Translations under genes and position numbers: made by a program | Assembly: GCA_009740415.1 (NCBI GenBank) | Contig: WOYE01000009.1 | Coordinates: forward strand, 930,001 to 994,000 | Length of the DNA: 64,000 nt | From: Planococcaceae bacterium Storch 2/2-2 | GTDB lineage: Bacteria > Bacillota > Bacilli > Bacillales_A > Planococcaceae | Reading direction: 5' to 3' | The notes under the pieces: model-generated | Seen by the model: the letters and a program-made list of their open reading frames with translations, nothing else | What the model was told of the DNA's origin: nothing | Database searches by the model: none | Shown: positions 16,923-25,316 of the stretch, in pieces | How the letters are laid out: each line of letters begins with the position of its first letter | Numbering within the stretch: position 1 is the stretch's first letter

Positions 16923-18086
16923 ATGTTAGATCAACGTACGATCGACATCATTCAATCGACAGTTCCTGTACTCGAACAACACGGTGTAGCGATTACGACT
17001 GCTTTTTACCGCAATATGTTTGAAGACCATCCTGAGTTGTTAAACATTTTTAACCATACGAACCAAGAACGAGGCCGCCAACAACTCGCACTCGCGAACA
17101 TGGTACTCGCGGCGGCGAAACATATCGACAACTTGGAAGCCGTACTTCCAGCTGCCGTTCCGGTCGCTCATAAACACCGGAGTTTGACGGTGAAACCCGA
17201 ACATTACCCAATCGTCGGAAAATATTTACTCATCGGCATTCAAGAAGTGCTCGGCGAAGCGGCGACGCCAGACATTATGGACGCTTGGGAAAAAGCATAC
17301 GGTGTCATCGCCGACGTCTTCATCGGCGCCGAAAGCGGACTGTATGAAGAAGCGAAAAAAGAAAACGGATGGGACGACTTTTTACCGCTCGTACTCGTGA
17401 AAAAAGAAAAAGAAAACGACCTCATTACGTCGTTTTACTTTGAACGAGAAGACGGACGACCGCTCCCTTCTTATAAGCCAGGACAATACGTGACGATCCG
17501 GTTCATGATCGACGGCGACGACTACTTATCGAACCGTCAATATACGTTATCGCAAGCACCGAACGAAAACACATTCCGCCTGTCAGTGAAACGAGAAGGT
17601 CACGTGTCGACCGCTCTTCACGACGACGTACACGTCGGCGACCGCATCGACTTCACTGTGCCGGCGGGTACGTTCACGTGCGAAACGACCGATCGACCGA
17701 TCGTCTTCGTAGCCGGTGGTATCGGTGTCACTCCGCTTCTCGCGATGGCAGAGTCTCTCGCACGCACGACCTACGACCGACCGGTCACGTTTTTACAAGC
17801 AGCGAAAAATAAAAAGGTTCATGCGTTTGAACAAGAGGCGCGTGCATTCATGGAGGCGCTACCGAACGGAACGTACGACGTCTTATATAGCGAACCGACA
17901 AACGAACCGAACGGACGATGGAACGAAACGACCCTCCAACCGTACGTCGACCCGAACGCCGATTACTACATTTGCGGTCCCGTTTCTTTCATGGACGACC
18001 TCATGAACATACTTCGCCAAGCCGGCGTACCGAACGACCAACTCCATTTCGAATATTTCGGACCGGCCTTGACACTCGAAGCGTAA
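16923..18086 (+). CDS. hmp: Flavohemoprotein, nitric oxide dioxygenase
   Basis: 387 residues; ATG at 16923 is chosen for the AGGAGTG site. It converts nitric oxide and oxygen to nitrate using NADPH. The globin domain (residues 1-137) has the key residues Tyr29, Gln53 and the heme-binding His85 (VAHKHRSLTV). The FAD domain follows, with RQYTLS near residue 200, and the NAD domain has GGIGVTPLLAMAESL near residue 265 and ICGPVSFM near residue 350. A single gene with two NsrR-like dyads at its promoter and its own terminator. Confidence 0.97.
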   Translation: MLDQRTIDIIQSTVPVLEQHGVAITTAFYRNMFEDHPELLNIFNHTNQERGRQQLALANMVLAAAKHIDNLEAVLPAAVPVAHKHRSLTVKPEHYPIVGKYLLIGIQEVLGEAATPDIMDAWEKAYGVIADVFIGAESGLYEEAKKENGWDDFLPLVLVKKEKENDLITSFYFEREDGRPLPSYKPGQYVTIRFMIDGDDYLSNRQYTLSQAPNENTFRLSVKREGHVSTALHDDVHVGDRIDFTVPAGTFTCETTDRPIVFVAGGIGVTPLLAMAESLARTTYDRPVTFLQAAKNKKVHAFEQEARAFMEALPNGTYDVLYSEPTNEPNGRWNETTLQPYVDPNADYYICGPVSFMDDLMNILRQAGVPNDQLHFEYFGPALTLEA

Positions 18087-18125
18087 CCCGCTCTTCAAAA
18101 GGGGAAACGATACAAAACAACACGA

Positions 18126-18176
18126 AAAACCGAGCACCCGTTTACTGTCACGTAAAGGGATGCTCGGTTTCTTTTC
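18126..18176 (+). terminator. Terminator of hmp
   Basis: AAACCGAGCA pairs with TGCTCGGTTT; a further inner pairing (CCGTTTAC with GTAAAGGG) extends the stem. Confidence 0.85.
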
Positions 18177-18303
18177 GTTCGATTTCAAATGTTGGGACGA
18201 CCTACATGTAACGCAATCGTCGAGCCTATCTGTTTAGGGTAATCGGAACATAGTGTGCAAATTATAGACCGTTTGTTCCTCATTTAGCGATTGATTAAGA
18301 AAT

Positions 18304-18331
18304 TAAAAAAAGAGCTGTCAAAACAGCTCAT
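18304..18331 (-). terminator. Terminator of the XRE/membrane protein pair
   Basis: Arms GAGCTGT and ACAGCTC, followed on the minus strand by seven T residues. The 18184-18303 stretch before it holds nothing else I recognise. Confidence 0.85.
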
Positions 18332-18366
18332 GGTATGTATCATTTAAATCTTGATCATTCATTGAT

Positions 18367-18756
18367 TTACTGATACTTTTTAGCGACTAAAAATTCAACA
18401 AAAGGTAAAATAATCATCGCTAAACCTAATGTCGCTAACAGAAAGATGTTAATTGTACCATTTACTAACTCGTCAGCTGCGACCGCCACTAAAATAAAGG
18501 ATACTAGTATGAAGTAACTAATTTTTGAGCTCTTTTCTGTAATTCTTTGCCCAAGTTCCTCGTCAATGAATATTCCATCTTTCTCTTCTTTATTTCCCCA
18601 TGTAATTGCAGAGAAAAACATCATTAATAACGTCCCCATTACGATCACTTCTTGGAACCCAACTTCTCTTCCAGTAATGATTTTAAAAATTGTGTAACCT
18701 ATCACAATTAGAATAGCGGTACCAATTATTATGGCACCTATTTTTCGGGTTTTCAT
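18367..18756 (-). CDS. Four-span membrane protein, DUF2178-like
   Basis: 129 residues with four hydrophobic segments (about 6-25, 35-50, 80-97, 103-121) separated by an acidic loop (WGNKEEKDGIFIDEELGQRIT), an arrangement typical of the DUF2178 membrane proteins encoded after small XRE regulators. The function of the family is not known. Its ATG overlaps the stop of the regulator (TAATG), so the pair is one unit. Both genes are much richer in A and T than the surroundings, suggesting acquisition by transfer. Confidence 0.7.
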   Translation of the reverse strand: MKTRKIGAIIIGTAILIVIGYTIFKIITGREVGFQEVIVMGTLLMMFFSAITWGNKEEKDGIFIDEELGQRITEKSSKISYFILVSFILVAVAADELVNGTINIFLLATLGLAMIILPFVEFLVAKKYQ

Positions 18757-18959
18757 TAAATCTCCTCCTCAGTCAAAAATAAATGATCAACGGTAACACC
18801 TAAAGTCTTCGCAAGGTCAAAAGCTAATTGTAAGCTTGGGTCATATTTGTTATTTTCAATCGCATTAATTGTTTGCCTGCTCACGTTACATAAATCAGCT
18901 AATTTCCCTTGGGAAATGCCTTTTCTTTCTCGGTATTTCTTAATTCTATTCTGCATCAT
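18756..18959 (-). CDS. Small XRE-family transcriptional regulator
   Basis: 67 residues consisting of one helix-turn-helix: KYRERKGISQGKLADLCNVS then RQTINAIENNKYDPSLQLAFDLAK and the C-terminal LGVTVDHLFL, the YozG/HipB-like mini-XRE type. It probably controls its own operon and the coupled membrane protein. Two ATGs are adjacent; GAAGGTGATGG precedes both. Either start gives the same domain. Confidence 0.88.
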   Translation of the reverse strand: MMQNRIKKYRERKGISQGKLADLCNVSRQTINAIENNKYDPSLQLAFDLAKTLGVTVDHLFLTEEEI

Positions 18960-19042
18960 CCATCACCTTCAGATCTAAAATGATTTAAAGCACAATGTTG
19001 TTAATTTTGCTGTAACTATTCGTTCCGTATTCATTTGAACGA

Positions 19043-19301
19043 CCACTAAGGTTACGTCTAATAGTAGCGTTTAAAATACGTCCTTCTACTTCTCTACTTT
19101 TAGCGAATTTCACTAAACCTAACTTAGGTCATTTAATCTTATTACCTACTATAGCGATATTGCCATTAGTATGTTTCGTAACATAAGACTGAACTCTATT
19201 CTTTTTACATTTAAAGCGAGGTGCTTTATTTTGTTTTTTTAAAACCTACGATATGCGTCAGCAAGATTTTTAAGAGAAGACTGGAAAGCGATACGATCTA
19301 C
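19043..19301 (-). pseudogene. Fragment of an IS200/IS605-family TnpB
   Basis: Reading the minus strand from 19301 gives VDRIAFQSSLKNLADAYRRF, then after a frame change KAPRFKCKKNRVQSYVTK, HTNGNIAIVGNKIK, an in-frame TGA, and PKLGLVKFAKSREVEGRI followed by LNATIRRNLSG. These are consecutive parts of the N-terminal half of TnpB proteins. A frameshift, one internal stop, a stop just before the first part and loss of everything after RRNLSG make it non-functional. No TnpA or intact element ends were found. Confidence 0.85.
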
Positions 19302-19351
19302 TTCTTACTTTTATAATATGTAAAACTTATTTTACACCTTCATTATAAAAT

Positions 19352-19395
19352 AAGGCGAATGGTGTGTCAAACATATTTGACATACCATCCGCCTT
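19352..19395. repeat. Long hairpin
   Basis: Arms of 20 bases (AAGGCGAATGGTGTGTCAAA and TTTGACATACCATCCGCCTT) around a CATA loop, 18 Watson-Crick pairs plus one G-T. On the minus strand it is followed by TTATTTTA. It could be a weak terminator or the end of a small mobile element. Confidence 0.6.
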
Positions 19396-19434
19396 TTAAA
19401 TATTTGATACGATCGAATCAAGCTAAAAAAATAC

Positions 19435-19469
19435 GCAAAAAAACACTCGCCCTCGAAAGGGGGAGTGTT
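19435..19469 (-). terminator. Terminator downstream of csp
   Basis: Arms AACACTCGCCCT and AGGGGGAGTGTT with one mismatch and a CGAA loop; on the minus strand seven T residues follow. Confidence 0.75.
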
Positions 19470-19500
19470 GAAAAAATTACCGAAGTAACCTTTTATAGCA

Positions 19501-19529
19501 AAAGAGCACTTCGTGAGAAATGCTCTTTG
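19501..19529 (-). terminator. First hairpin after csp
   Basis: AAAGAGCA and TGCTCTTT with inner pairing, ten bases after the csp stop; the T-run on the minus strand is short (TTTTGCT), so read-through to the hairpin at 19435 is likely. Confidence 0.55.
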
Positions 19530-19538
19530 AACGGTCAA

Positions 19539-19739
19539 TTATAATTTAACTACGTTCGCTGCTTGTAATCCGCGCTCGCCTTCAACAACTTCGAATTCAA
19601 CCTCTTGGTCGTCTTCTAAAGTTTTGAAACCTTCGCCTTGGATTGCTGAGAAGTGTACGAATACGTCGTCTTCGCCTTCAACAGCGATGAATCCGAATCC
19701 TTTTTCTGAGTTGAACCATTTAACTGTACCTTGTTTCAT
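19539..19739 (-). CDS. Cold-shock protein (CspA family)
   Basis: 66 residues starting [18 protein letters not shown], which contains RNP1 (KGFGFI); DVFVHFSAI is RNP2. It is a five-stranded OB-fold RNA chaperone that binds single-stranded nucleic acid in the cytoplasm. The ATG at 19739 has an AATGGAGGTTTTTTAC-like site (GGAGGTTTTTT) before it. The promoter lies about 160 bases upstream, leaving a long structured leader, as is usual for cold-inducible csp genes. Confidence 0.97.
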   Translation of the reverse strand: MKQGTVKWFNSEKGFGFIAVEGEDDVFVHFSAIQGEGFKTLEDDQEVEFEVVEGERGLQAANVVKL

Positions 19740-19792
19740 GTAAAAAACCTCCAAATAATGTACTAATAATACATGAACTGTCGCGAAAGAAA

Positions 19793-19850
19793 ATTCACAT
19801 ATTATAAAAAGTACCGTAACGTTGCCGATCACTTTTTATAATATGTGAAT
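19793..19850. repeat. Perfect 20-bp inverted repeat in the csp leader
   Basis: ATTCACATATTATAAAAAGT (19793-19812) and its exact reverse complement (19831-19850) are separated by 18 bases. It lies wholly inside the untranslated leader between the csp promoter and start codon. Confidence 0.85.
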
Positions 19851-19901
19851 ACGTCAATTGCGGTGATATTTTTTATCGCGTTCCTGTAACTTATTAACTT
19901 A

Positions 19902-19929
19902 ACTATACCATACCTATTTTATTTGTCAA
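19902..19929 (-). promoter_or_regulatory. Promoter of csp
   Basis: Minus strand: -35 TTGACA (19924-19929), 16-base spacer, -10 TATAGT (19902-19907) with TGG before it. Confidence 0.75.
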
Positions 19930-19950
19930 ACAATTTCTGTAATTTCTTTT

Positions 19951-20262
19951 TTATTTGAGCAATTGTTCATCGTCTCGTAACGGCTTTCCGTCTTTCAATA
20001 CGATCAATCCGTGGAAAATTTGGAGATCGTCGTCGCAATGGTCGCAAAAACATTGCTCGCCTTTCGTCCAAAATGCGGTGAAACAGACGTGACGCGTTTC
20101 TTTTTGTTCGTACCGCTCGCTCCACTCTTCGATCAGAGCACGGTAATATGTCGCAGCTTCTCGCTTCGTTTCGAAACGTTTCGTCTGCTCGACGTAATCA
20201 CGCCACTCTTCAAACATCCACCACGGCTCAAAATCTGCTTTCATATAAATAACTTCATACAT
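19951..20262 (-). CDS. DUF1033 family protein
   Basis: 103 residues. The start MYEVIYMKADFEPWWMFEEW is the family signature. It is a small soluble acidic protein with two cysteine pairs in the second half (CFTAFWTKGEQCFCDHCDDD), including C-D-H-C, which might bind a metal. DUF1033 is widespread in Bacillota without an assigned function. Ribosome site AGGAGGCAGCGG. A single gene, divergent from xpaC. Confidence 0.75.
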   Translation of the reverse strand: MYEVIYMKADFEPWWMFEEWRDYVEQTKRFETKREAATYYRALIEEWSERYEQKETRHVCFTAFWTKGEQCFCDHCDDDLQIFHGLIVLKDGKPLRDDEQLLK

Positions 20263-20443
20263 GATCCGCTGCCTCCTTCTTTTCTCTCTTTATCGTACCA
20301 AAATCATTTTCAACAATAAAGCGATGCGCTCACTCGCTTCTTTTGTGCGAAAATTGAACATTTCACGTATAATTGTTAGAGAAGGATGTAACTTTTCTCC
20401 TTTTTAAACGTATAGTAACTAAAGAAGCGAAGGAGGTTTTCGA

Positions 20444-21112
20444 ATGGAACGATTTAAAAAAATATTGACACGCCATTTCATCGCTTTTCCTGCGAGTACG
20501 ATCGTATGGATGTACATTTTGCTCAATCTCGACGTCGGATTTTTCGTCGCGACGCTCGCTTTCATCGGAACGTACGCTGCGACGTTGTTCGGTACGAAAA
20601 CGTATCAGACGATCAGCGGTGCCAAACGTGCCGGCCTTACGACGAGCGAATACCGTCACATCGAACGGCAAGTCGACGACGCGTACGACAAACTGCGCGA
20701 AATGGGCAAAAACTACGGCCGTGTCCGTTCGATTCATTCGTTTAAACAACTGTTCGAATTGAGTCGACTCGCTAAACGGATCATTCAAACGGTCGAAGCG
20801 AACCCGTCTCAATTTTATTACGTCGACCGTTTTTTCTATTCTCATCTCGACTCAGCAGTCGACATTACGACGCGTTACATCCAACTTTCTCAACAACCCG
20901 TGAAGGATTTAGAAATAAATGGTACGATTGAAGAGGCGAAAACGCGACTCGCGGACGTTCACCATTTACTTGAAACCGATTTAAAACGTGCGATGTCAAA
21001 AGACTTAGCGACATTGAATATGGAGCTCGACTACGTCGACCTCGCCCTTCAAAAAAATGAACCGAAACGACTAGAGGAGGATTCTACTCATGACGAACGA
21101 AAAAAACAATGA
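20444..21112 (+). CDS. xpaC: XpaC-like membrane protein
   Basis: 222 residues, ribosome site CGAAGGAGG. Two close hydrophobic segments near the N-terminus (FIAFPASTIVWMYILLNLDV and GFFVATLAFIGTYAATLF, about residues 10-50) are followed by a long helical cytoplasmic part. This is the arrangement of XpaC/YceG-type proteins, once named for 5-bromo-4-chloroindolyl phosphate hydrolysis but without a proven enzyme activity. It is always found with TelA; here the last 23 bases overlap the telA start. The partnership suggests a membrane-associated complex with TelA. Confidence 0.82.
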   Translation: MERFKKILTRHFIAFPASTIVWMYILLNLDVGFFVATLAFIGTYAATLFGTKTYQTISGAKRAGLTTSEYRHIERQVDDAYDKLREMGKNYGRVRSIHSFKQLFELSRLAKRIIQTVEANPSQFYYVDRFFYSHLDSAVDITTRYIQLSQQPVKDLEINGTIEEAKTRLADVHHLLETDLKRAMSKDLATLNMELDYVDLALQKNEPKRLEEDSTHDERKKQ

Positions 21113-22331
21113 TTTACAACCACAAATGCAACGCCAATCGATCGACGATTTACTCGGTGATCCATTCGGTATGGACTTGCAAAAACCGACGATGACCGAA
21201 CCGCAACCGAGCGTTGCAGACCCGCTCCAACCACCGACGGTGCAACAAACGCAACAAGTCGCACCGCGCATGGTCGATCAATTAACGGCCGAAGAACGTC
21301 AAAAAGCAGAACAGATCGCTTCACAAATTCCGATCGGAAGTAACGATGCGGTCATTACGTACGGAGCAGGCGCACAAAAAGAGTTGACGAACTTCTCTCA
21401 CGCGATGCTCAATCAAGTCCAAGCGAACGAAATCGGACCGATCGGTGACGTGTTGAACGATTTAATGGCGAAACTGTCACTACTCGATCCGGAAGAGCTC
21501 GCACCGCAACAGAAACAAGGATTTTTAAACAAATTGTTCCGCAATGCGAAAAAGTCGATCAACGAACTGATGAGCAAATACGAAAAACTCGGTACGCAAG
21601 TCGACAAAATCAGCGTACAGCTCGACCATTCGAAACGCGGTTTAATCGAAGACGTCCAGCGACTCGACCAACTGTACGAACAAAACAAATCGTATTTCCA
21701 AGCGTTGAACATTTACATCGCAGCGGCAGAACTCCGTCGCGACGAAATCATGGAAGTGACCGTGCCACAACTTCAAGCGAAAGCGGAAGCGTCACAAGAC
21801 CAAATGGACGTACAAGAAGTGAACGACATGCTCCAATTCGTCGACCGTCTCGACAAACGAATTCACGACTTGAAGTTGTCTCGTCAAATTACGATCCAAA
21901 GTGCGCCACAAATTCGGATGATTCAACAGACGAACCAAACGCTCGCTGAAAAAATTCAATCGTCGATCATGACGGCGATTCCACTTTGGAAAAACCAAAT
22001 TGCGATCGCGCTTACGTTAAATCGTCAACAGCAAGCGGTTGAAACGCAAAAGCTCGTGACGAAAACGACGAACGATTTATTGCTCAAAAACTCGGAAATG
22101 TTAAAACAAAATACGTTAGAAACGGCGCGTGAAAACGAGCGCGGCATCGTTGAAATTGAAACGTTGAAACAGACGCAAGAAAACCTCATTTCAACGATTG
22201 AAGAAACGCTCGTCATTCAGTCGGAAGGACGTCAAAAACGTCAACAAGCTGAACTCGAAATCGCTCAAATGGAAAACGATTTAAAAACACGTCTTCTCAA
22301 CGTATACGAACAGACCGAAGGACGTCGCTAA
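21090..22331 (+). CDS. telA: TelA/YaaN family toxic anion resistance protein
   Basis: 413 residues, mostly long helices with high coiled-coil character. Family marks include RNAKKSINELMSKYEKLGTQ near residue 152, HSKRGLIEDVQRLDQLYEQN near residue 182, MTAIPLWKNQIAIALTLNRQ near residue 293 and the C-terminal ARENERGIVEIETLKQTQEN. The N-terminal 80 residues are Pro/Gln-rich and probably disordered. Members are linked to tellurite and cell-envelope antimicrobial tolerance; the mechanism is unclear. The start lies within the xpaC end, with GAGGAGG 12 bases upstream. Confidence 0.93.
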   Translation: MTNEKNNDLQPQMQRQSIDDLLGDPFGMDLQKPTMTEPQPSVADPLQPPTVQQTQQVAPRMVDQLTAEERQKAEQIASQIPIGSNDAVITYGAGAQKELTNFSHAMLNQVQANEIGPIGDVLNDLMAKLSLLDPEELAPQQKQGFLNKLFRNAKKSINELMSKYEKLGTQVDKISVQLDHSKRGLIEDVQRLDQLYEQNKSYFQALNIYIAAAELRRDEIMEVTVPQLQAKAEASQDQMDVQEVNDMLQFVDRLDKRIHDLKLSRQITIQSAPQIRMIQQTNQTLAEKIQSSIMTAIPLWKNQIAIALTLNRQQQAVETQKLVTKTTNDLLLKNSEMLKQNTLETARENERGIVEIETLKQTQENLISTIEETLVIQSEGRQKRQQAELEIAQMENDLKTRLLNVYEQTEGRR

Positions 22332-22336
22332 ACGAC

Positions 22337-22374
22337 AAACGATCCTATGCGCCTAGCATAGGATCGTTTTTTCT
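22337..22374. terminator. Bidirectional terminator
   Basis: ACGATCCTATGC, loop GCCTA, GCATAGGATCGT, then TTTTTTC. Between the convergent telA and VWA genes. Confidence 0.9.
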
Positions 22375-22402
22375 TTCTAAAAAATAGCTGAATGAACGGT
22401 CG

Positions 22403-24292
22403 TTACGGATGAATGAGTCGAAAAGCGATCCGCAATAGCCGCAACGTTTCTTCCGCCCATTCGTCCATCCGATCCGCTGCGACGGTACGCGTCCCGTACA
22501 ATTGTTGAAAGAGCGCGCGCTCGTCTGCGGTCGGTTCGACGTCCGTTAAAAAGAGATGGAAGAGCGAGACGTCGAATCGGTCCGCACGCAATACCGCATC
22601 GCGTGTATCGACGAGTCCGTTCGTTCCGTAATCGTATGCGCTCGGTTCACCGTCTGAAAATAAAAGTAAGACGCGATGTTGCTCTGGACGGGTCAGAAGT
22701 CGGTCGGTCATCCAACGGATCGCGAAGCCGTCTCGGTTGTCATCATGCGCTTCAATGTTCGCAATGCGAGGCGCTGCATCTCGTGCGCCGTCGTGAAACG
22801 AATGGATCACTTCAAACGTATTCGGCTGTTCGTCCGGTGTCGCACGCGTCGCATCTTCCGAATAGACGATCATTTCGTGAGGAACGGCTAATCGGCGCAA
22901 CACGTCGTGAAAGAGTAAAACGGCTCGTTTCGTCTCATCGAGTTTGTCGTGCATCGAAGCCGACCCGTCGATCAACAAGCCGAATACCGCATCGAGCGGT
23001 CGGTCCGGTGATCCTTTTTTATAAAACGGGGCAGGTCGTTCATCGGTGACGAGAGACAACAACGCTTTTCCGTCGAGTCGCCCGTGCGATAAGCCGGTCC
23101 GACGAGCAGTCTTTTTCTTTTCCATCCGTTCGTTCATTTCACGGACGAAGGCATCGACGAGTGGTGCTTGCTCGTGGCGCCACGTCGTAAACGGCGCGAG
23201 TGCTTCTTCGGACGTCGCTTTTTCCATCGGTTTGACCGAGACAGTAACGTTCGCATTGGCGAGCCCGTACCCGGCTCCACCGCCGCTTTCCGTCCGACCG
23301 TCCTGTTCGAGCGACTCTACCGCATCGAGCGTGTCAACGCTGCCGCTCGAACGGCCTTGACGAATCGTATCCGGTGTCGCCCCTTCCTCGCCTTCTAACG
23401 CATCGTCTGACAGTGAACGGCTTAACGTTCCATCGTTTAATTCAAATTGTAAATGGATGCCGTCATCGTCTTCTGTCGCACGGTGCCACGAACGAAATTC
23501 ATCTTCCATCGTCTCTTTTTCATGCGATGATCCTCGTTCCTCTGTCGTCATCCCACGGCTATATTGAAAACGGTCCGACGTTTCTTCTGCCGCATGTTTC
23601 CACGAACCGAAGGCGTAATACGTCATAAATAAATCACGGTCGACGTGAGGCTCAAGCAACGTTGCTAATCCGATCGCTGCATCGACACTCTCTTCCGTCG
23701 AACGGATCGTATAGCGCCGTTCGATGAGCCGTTGCAACGCCGCATGAGGAAACGAATCGGGTAAAGACGGTGTCCGAAGCGTTCCTTCGACCCCGTACAA
23801 ATACAGTTCATTCCACGCCGCATCGATGAGTCGATGACGTTCCAAATGAGCCCGTAAACGATTGCGATGTTCCTCGCGATACGTCTCTTCTCGTACGCGA
23901 AACGCTCGTTTCGTCCCCGGTCGCTCGTTTTCAATTTGTTCGATCAGCCGCCATTCTTCAAAAAGAAGACTCATCTGTTCGACGAAATGCGGAAGGGGGC
24001 CTTCGTACGAAGCGAGCCCTTTTCGCCACGCATCGAGTTGAAACGACGACCAAAAACCGAGCGTTAATAAATAAAGATCCGATAATCGACCGAGTCGTAC
24101 CGTTTCTTCAGAACGATGGCGCCAAAACACCGATAAAGCGAGCGTCCGCTCACGCAATTGCCATTCGAGCGCTTGTCGCTCGGTCACTTCGACACGAAAA
24201 TTGCAAAAGGCGGTCGCCAATCGTTCATAGAGCAGCCGCTCGTTCGGGTCGACCGACTCATCGTTAAACTGGATGAATCGTTGCATACTCAT
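22403..24292 (-). CDS. VWA-domain protein, partner of the MoxR ATPase (YojO/NorD-like)
   Basis: 629 residues from the ATG that overlaps the stop of the ATPase (TAATG at 24292). The N-terminal 380 residues are helical and charged. A von Willebrand A domain at the C-terminus has the MIDAS motif in GLLIDGSASMHDKLDETK and a second metal-site segment LLLFSDGEPSAYDYG. NorD/CbbO-type proteins act with a MoxR-family ATPase to insert metals into or remodel a target enzyme. The B. subtilis pair yojN-yojO also lies next to odhAB. The target here is unknown. Confidence 0.85.
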   Translation of the reverse strand: MSMQRFIQFNDESVDPNERLLYERLATAFCNFRVEVTERQALEWQLRERTLALSVFWRHRSEETVRLGRLSDLYLLTLGFWSSFQLDAWRKGLASYEGPLPHFVEQMSLLFEEWRLIEQIENERPGTKRAFRVREETYREEHRNRLRAHLERHRLIDAAWNELYLYGVEGTLRTPSLPDSFPHAALQRLIERRYTIRSTEESVDAAIGLATLLEPHVDRDLFMTYYAFGSWKHAAEETSDRFQYSRGMTTEERGSSHEKETMEDEFRSWHRATEDDDGIHLQFELNDGTLSRSLSDDALEGEEGATPDTIRQGRSSGSVDTLDAVESLEQDGRTESGGGAGYGLANANVTVSVKPMEKATSEEALAPFTTWRHEQAPLVDAFVREMNERMEKKKTARRTGLSHGRLDGKALLSLVTDERPAPFYKKGSPDRPLDAVFGLLIDGSASMHDKLDETKRAVLLFHDVLRRLAVPHEMIVYSEDATRATPDEQPNTFEVIHSFHDGARDAAPRIANIEAHDDNRDGFAIRWMTDRLLTRPEQHRVLLLFSDGEPSAYDYGTNGLVDTRDAVLRADRFDVSLFHLFLTDVEPTADERALFQQLYGTRTVAADRMDEWAEETLRLLRIAFRLIHP

Positions 24293-25089
24293 TACACATC
24301 GCCCCACGTCGCGACGAGCTCACGTAAAAAAGCACGCTCGAGCGGTTCATCGATTTTTGCGATGATGGCATATTCGATCGCTCGGCGAAGCGGCATATGT
24401 TGAGACAACTCGAGCGCATCGAGCAAACTACGGATCGACGCTGCTTGTTCGACGAGTCGTCCTTCTTTCACTTCGTGTTGCACGTCGCGAGCGAAGGCGT
24501 AAGCGACACGTTGCGCTTCCTCACTCGCACCCGGTACCCGTTGTTTCAACAATTGCTGCAACGCTTCTCCATCGATGTACGGCACATCATACGCGACGAA
24601 CCTGTTTTTCAACGCTTCGTTCATCGGCGTCGTCCCGACGTACCCTTCATTGATCGCCGCGATGACGCGAAATTCGGGATGCGCCACGATCACTTCAGCG
24701 GTGAACGGGTTCGTCAGCGTCCGACGGTAGTCGAGGACGCCGTGTAAAATCGGTAACGTTTCCGGACGGGCCATATTAATTTCATCGATGTATAACAAAT
24801 GCCCTTCTTTCATCGCCCGCACGACTGGGCCGTCGACGAATTCAATGACTGACTCGCCGTCACGTGCGACGAGCGTCTTAAATCCGAGTAAACTTTCCGC
24901 ATCGAGATCGACCGAACTGTTCACACTTTCAATCGGACGTTCGTGCGTCCGTGCGAGCGCTTCAGCGAGTTTCGTCTTCCCTGATCCTGTCGGCCCTTTT
25001 AATAAAATAGGCTTCGCTAATGTCCATGCTGCTTGCACGTCGTTCCAAAACGTTTCCGACGGTGCAACGAATCCTTCATACGTCTTCAT
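24292..25089 (-). CDS. MoxR-family AAA+ ATPase (YojN/NorQ-like)
   Basis: 265 residues; ATG at 25089 chosen because GAGGAG lies within the first codons of the longer frame. Walker A is LLKGPTGSGKTKLAEAL near residue 30, Walker B LLYIDEINMARPE near residue 98, sensor 1 VIAAINEGY near residue 140, and an arginine finger EALKNRFVAYD follows. It is expected to act as a chaperone with the coupled VWA protein. About 260 bases separate it from the small gene upstream; repeat copy R1 lies in that gap. Confidence 0.9.
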   Translation of the reverse strand: MKTYEGFVAPSETFWNDVQAAWTLAKPILLKGPTGSGKTKLAEALARTHERPIESVNSSVDLDAESLLGFKTLVARDGESVIEFVDGPVVRAMKEGHLLYIDEINMARPETLPILHGVLDYRRTLTNPFTAEVIVAHPEFRVIAAINEGYVGTTPMNEALKNRFVAYDVPYIDGEALQQLLKQRVPGASEEAQRVAYAFARDVQHEVKEGRLVEQAASIRSLLDALELSQHMPLRRAIEYAIIAKIDEPLERAFLRELVATWGDV

Positions 25090-25257
25090 ACTCCCACTCC
25101 TCATTGTTCATTCTCTTTTCTATGTCGTCTGTTCCATTTTCTTCTCGTTCGTTCACGAGTAGTGTATCACGAACGGACGAGTCGGTCGATGAAACATCGT
25201 TCAAAACACCGCGTAATCGCTCGAATACCACGGACCATTCTGTGCGAACTTCTCGCA

Positions 25258-25316
25258 GCGAGTCTTCACATCCGAAGGAACTGAACGAAACCTCACCATT
25301 ATTGTAGAACAAAAAA
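25258..25316. repeat. Interspersed repeat, copy R1 (most divergent)
   Basis: Shares CACATCCGAAGGAA and GAACGAAA with copy R2 at the same spacing, ending in an A-run that belongs to the terminator of the DUF6501-like gene. See copies at 47157, 47772 and 54829. Confidence 0.6.

Larger units (their letters stand above)
18960..19538. other. AT-rich stretch without an intact gene
   Basis: 579 bases between the XRE regulator and csp. It holds a decayed TnpB fragment (19043-19301) and three consecutive hairpins (19352-19395, 19435-19469, 19501-19529). No frame in it has both a credible ribosome site and a recognisable product. Confidence 0.8.

Noticed and set aside
19332-19538. 68-codon minus-strand frame (and a plus-strand frame of 61 codons) after csp
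   Set aside because: Both run through the three hairpins and have no ribosome site or recognisable sequence.
18184-19540. Prophage or genomic island
   Set aside because: Only a small regulator pair and a decayed TnpB piece are present; no integrase, structural genes, tRNA or direct repeats were found.
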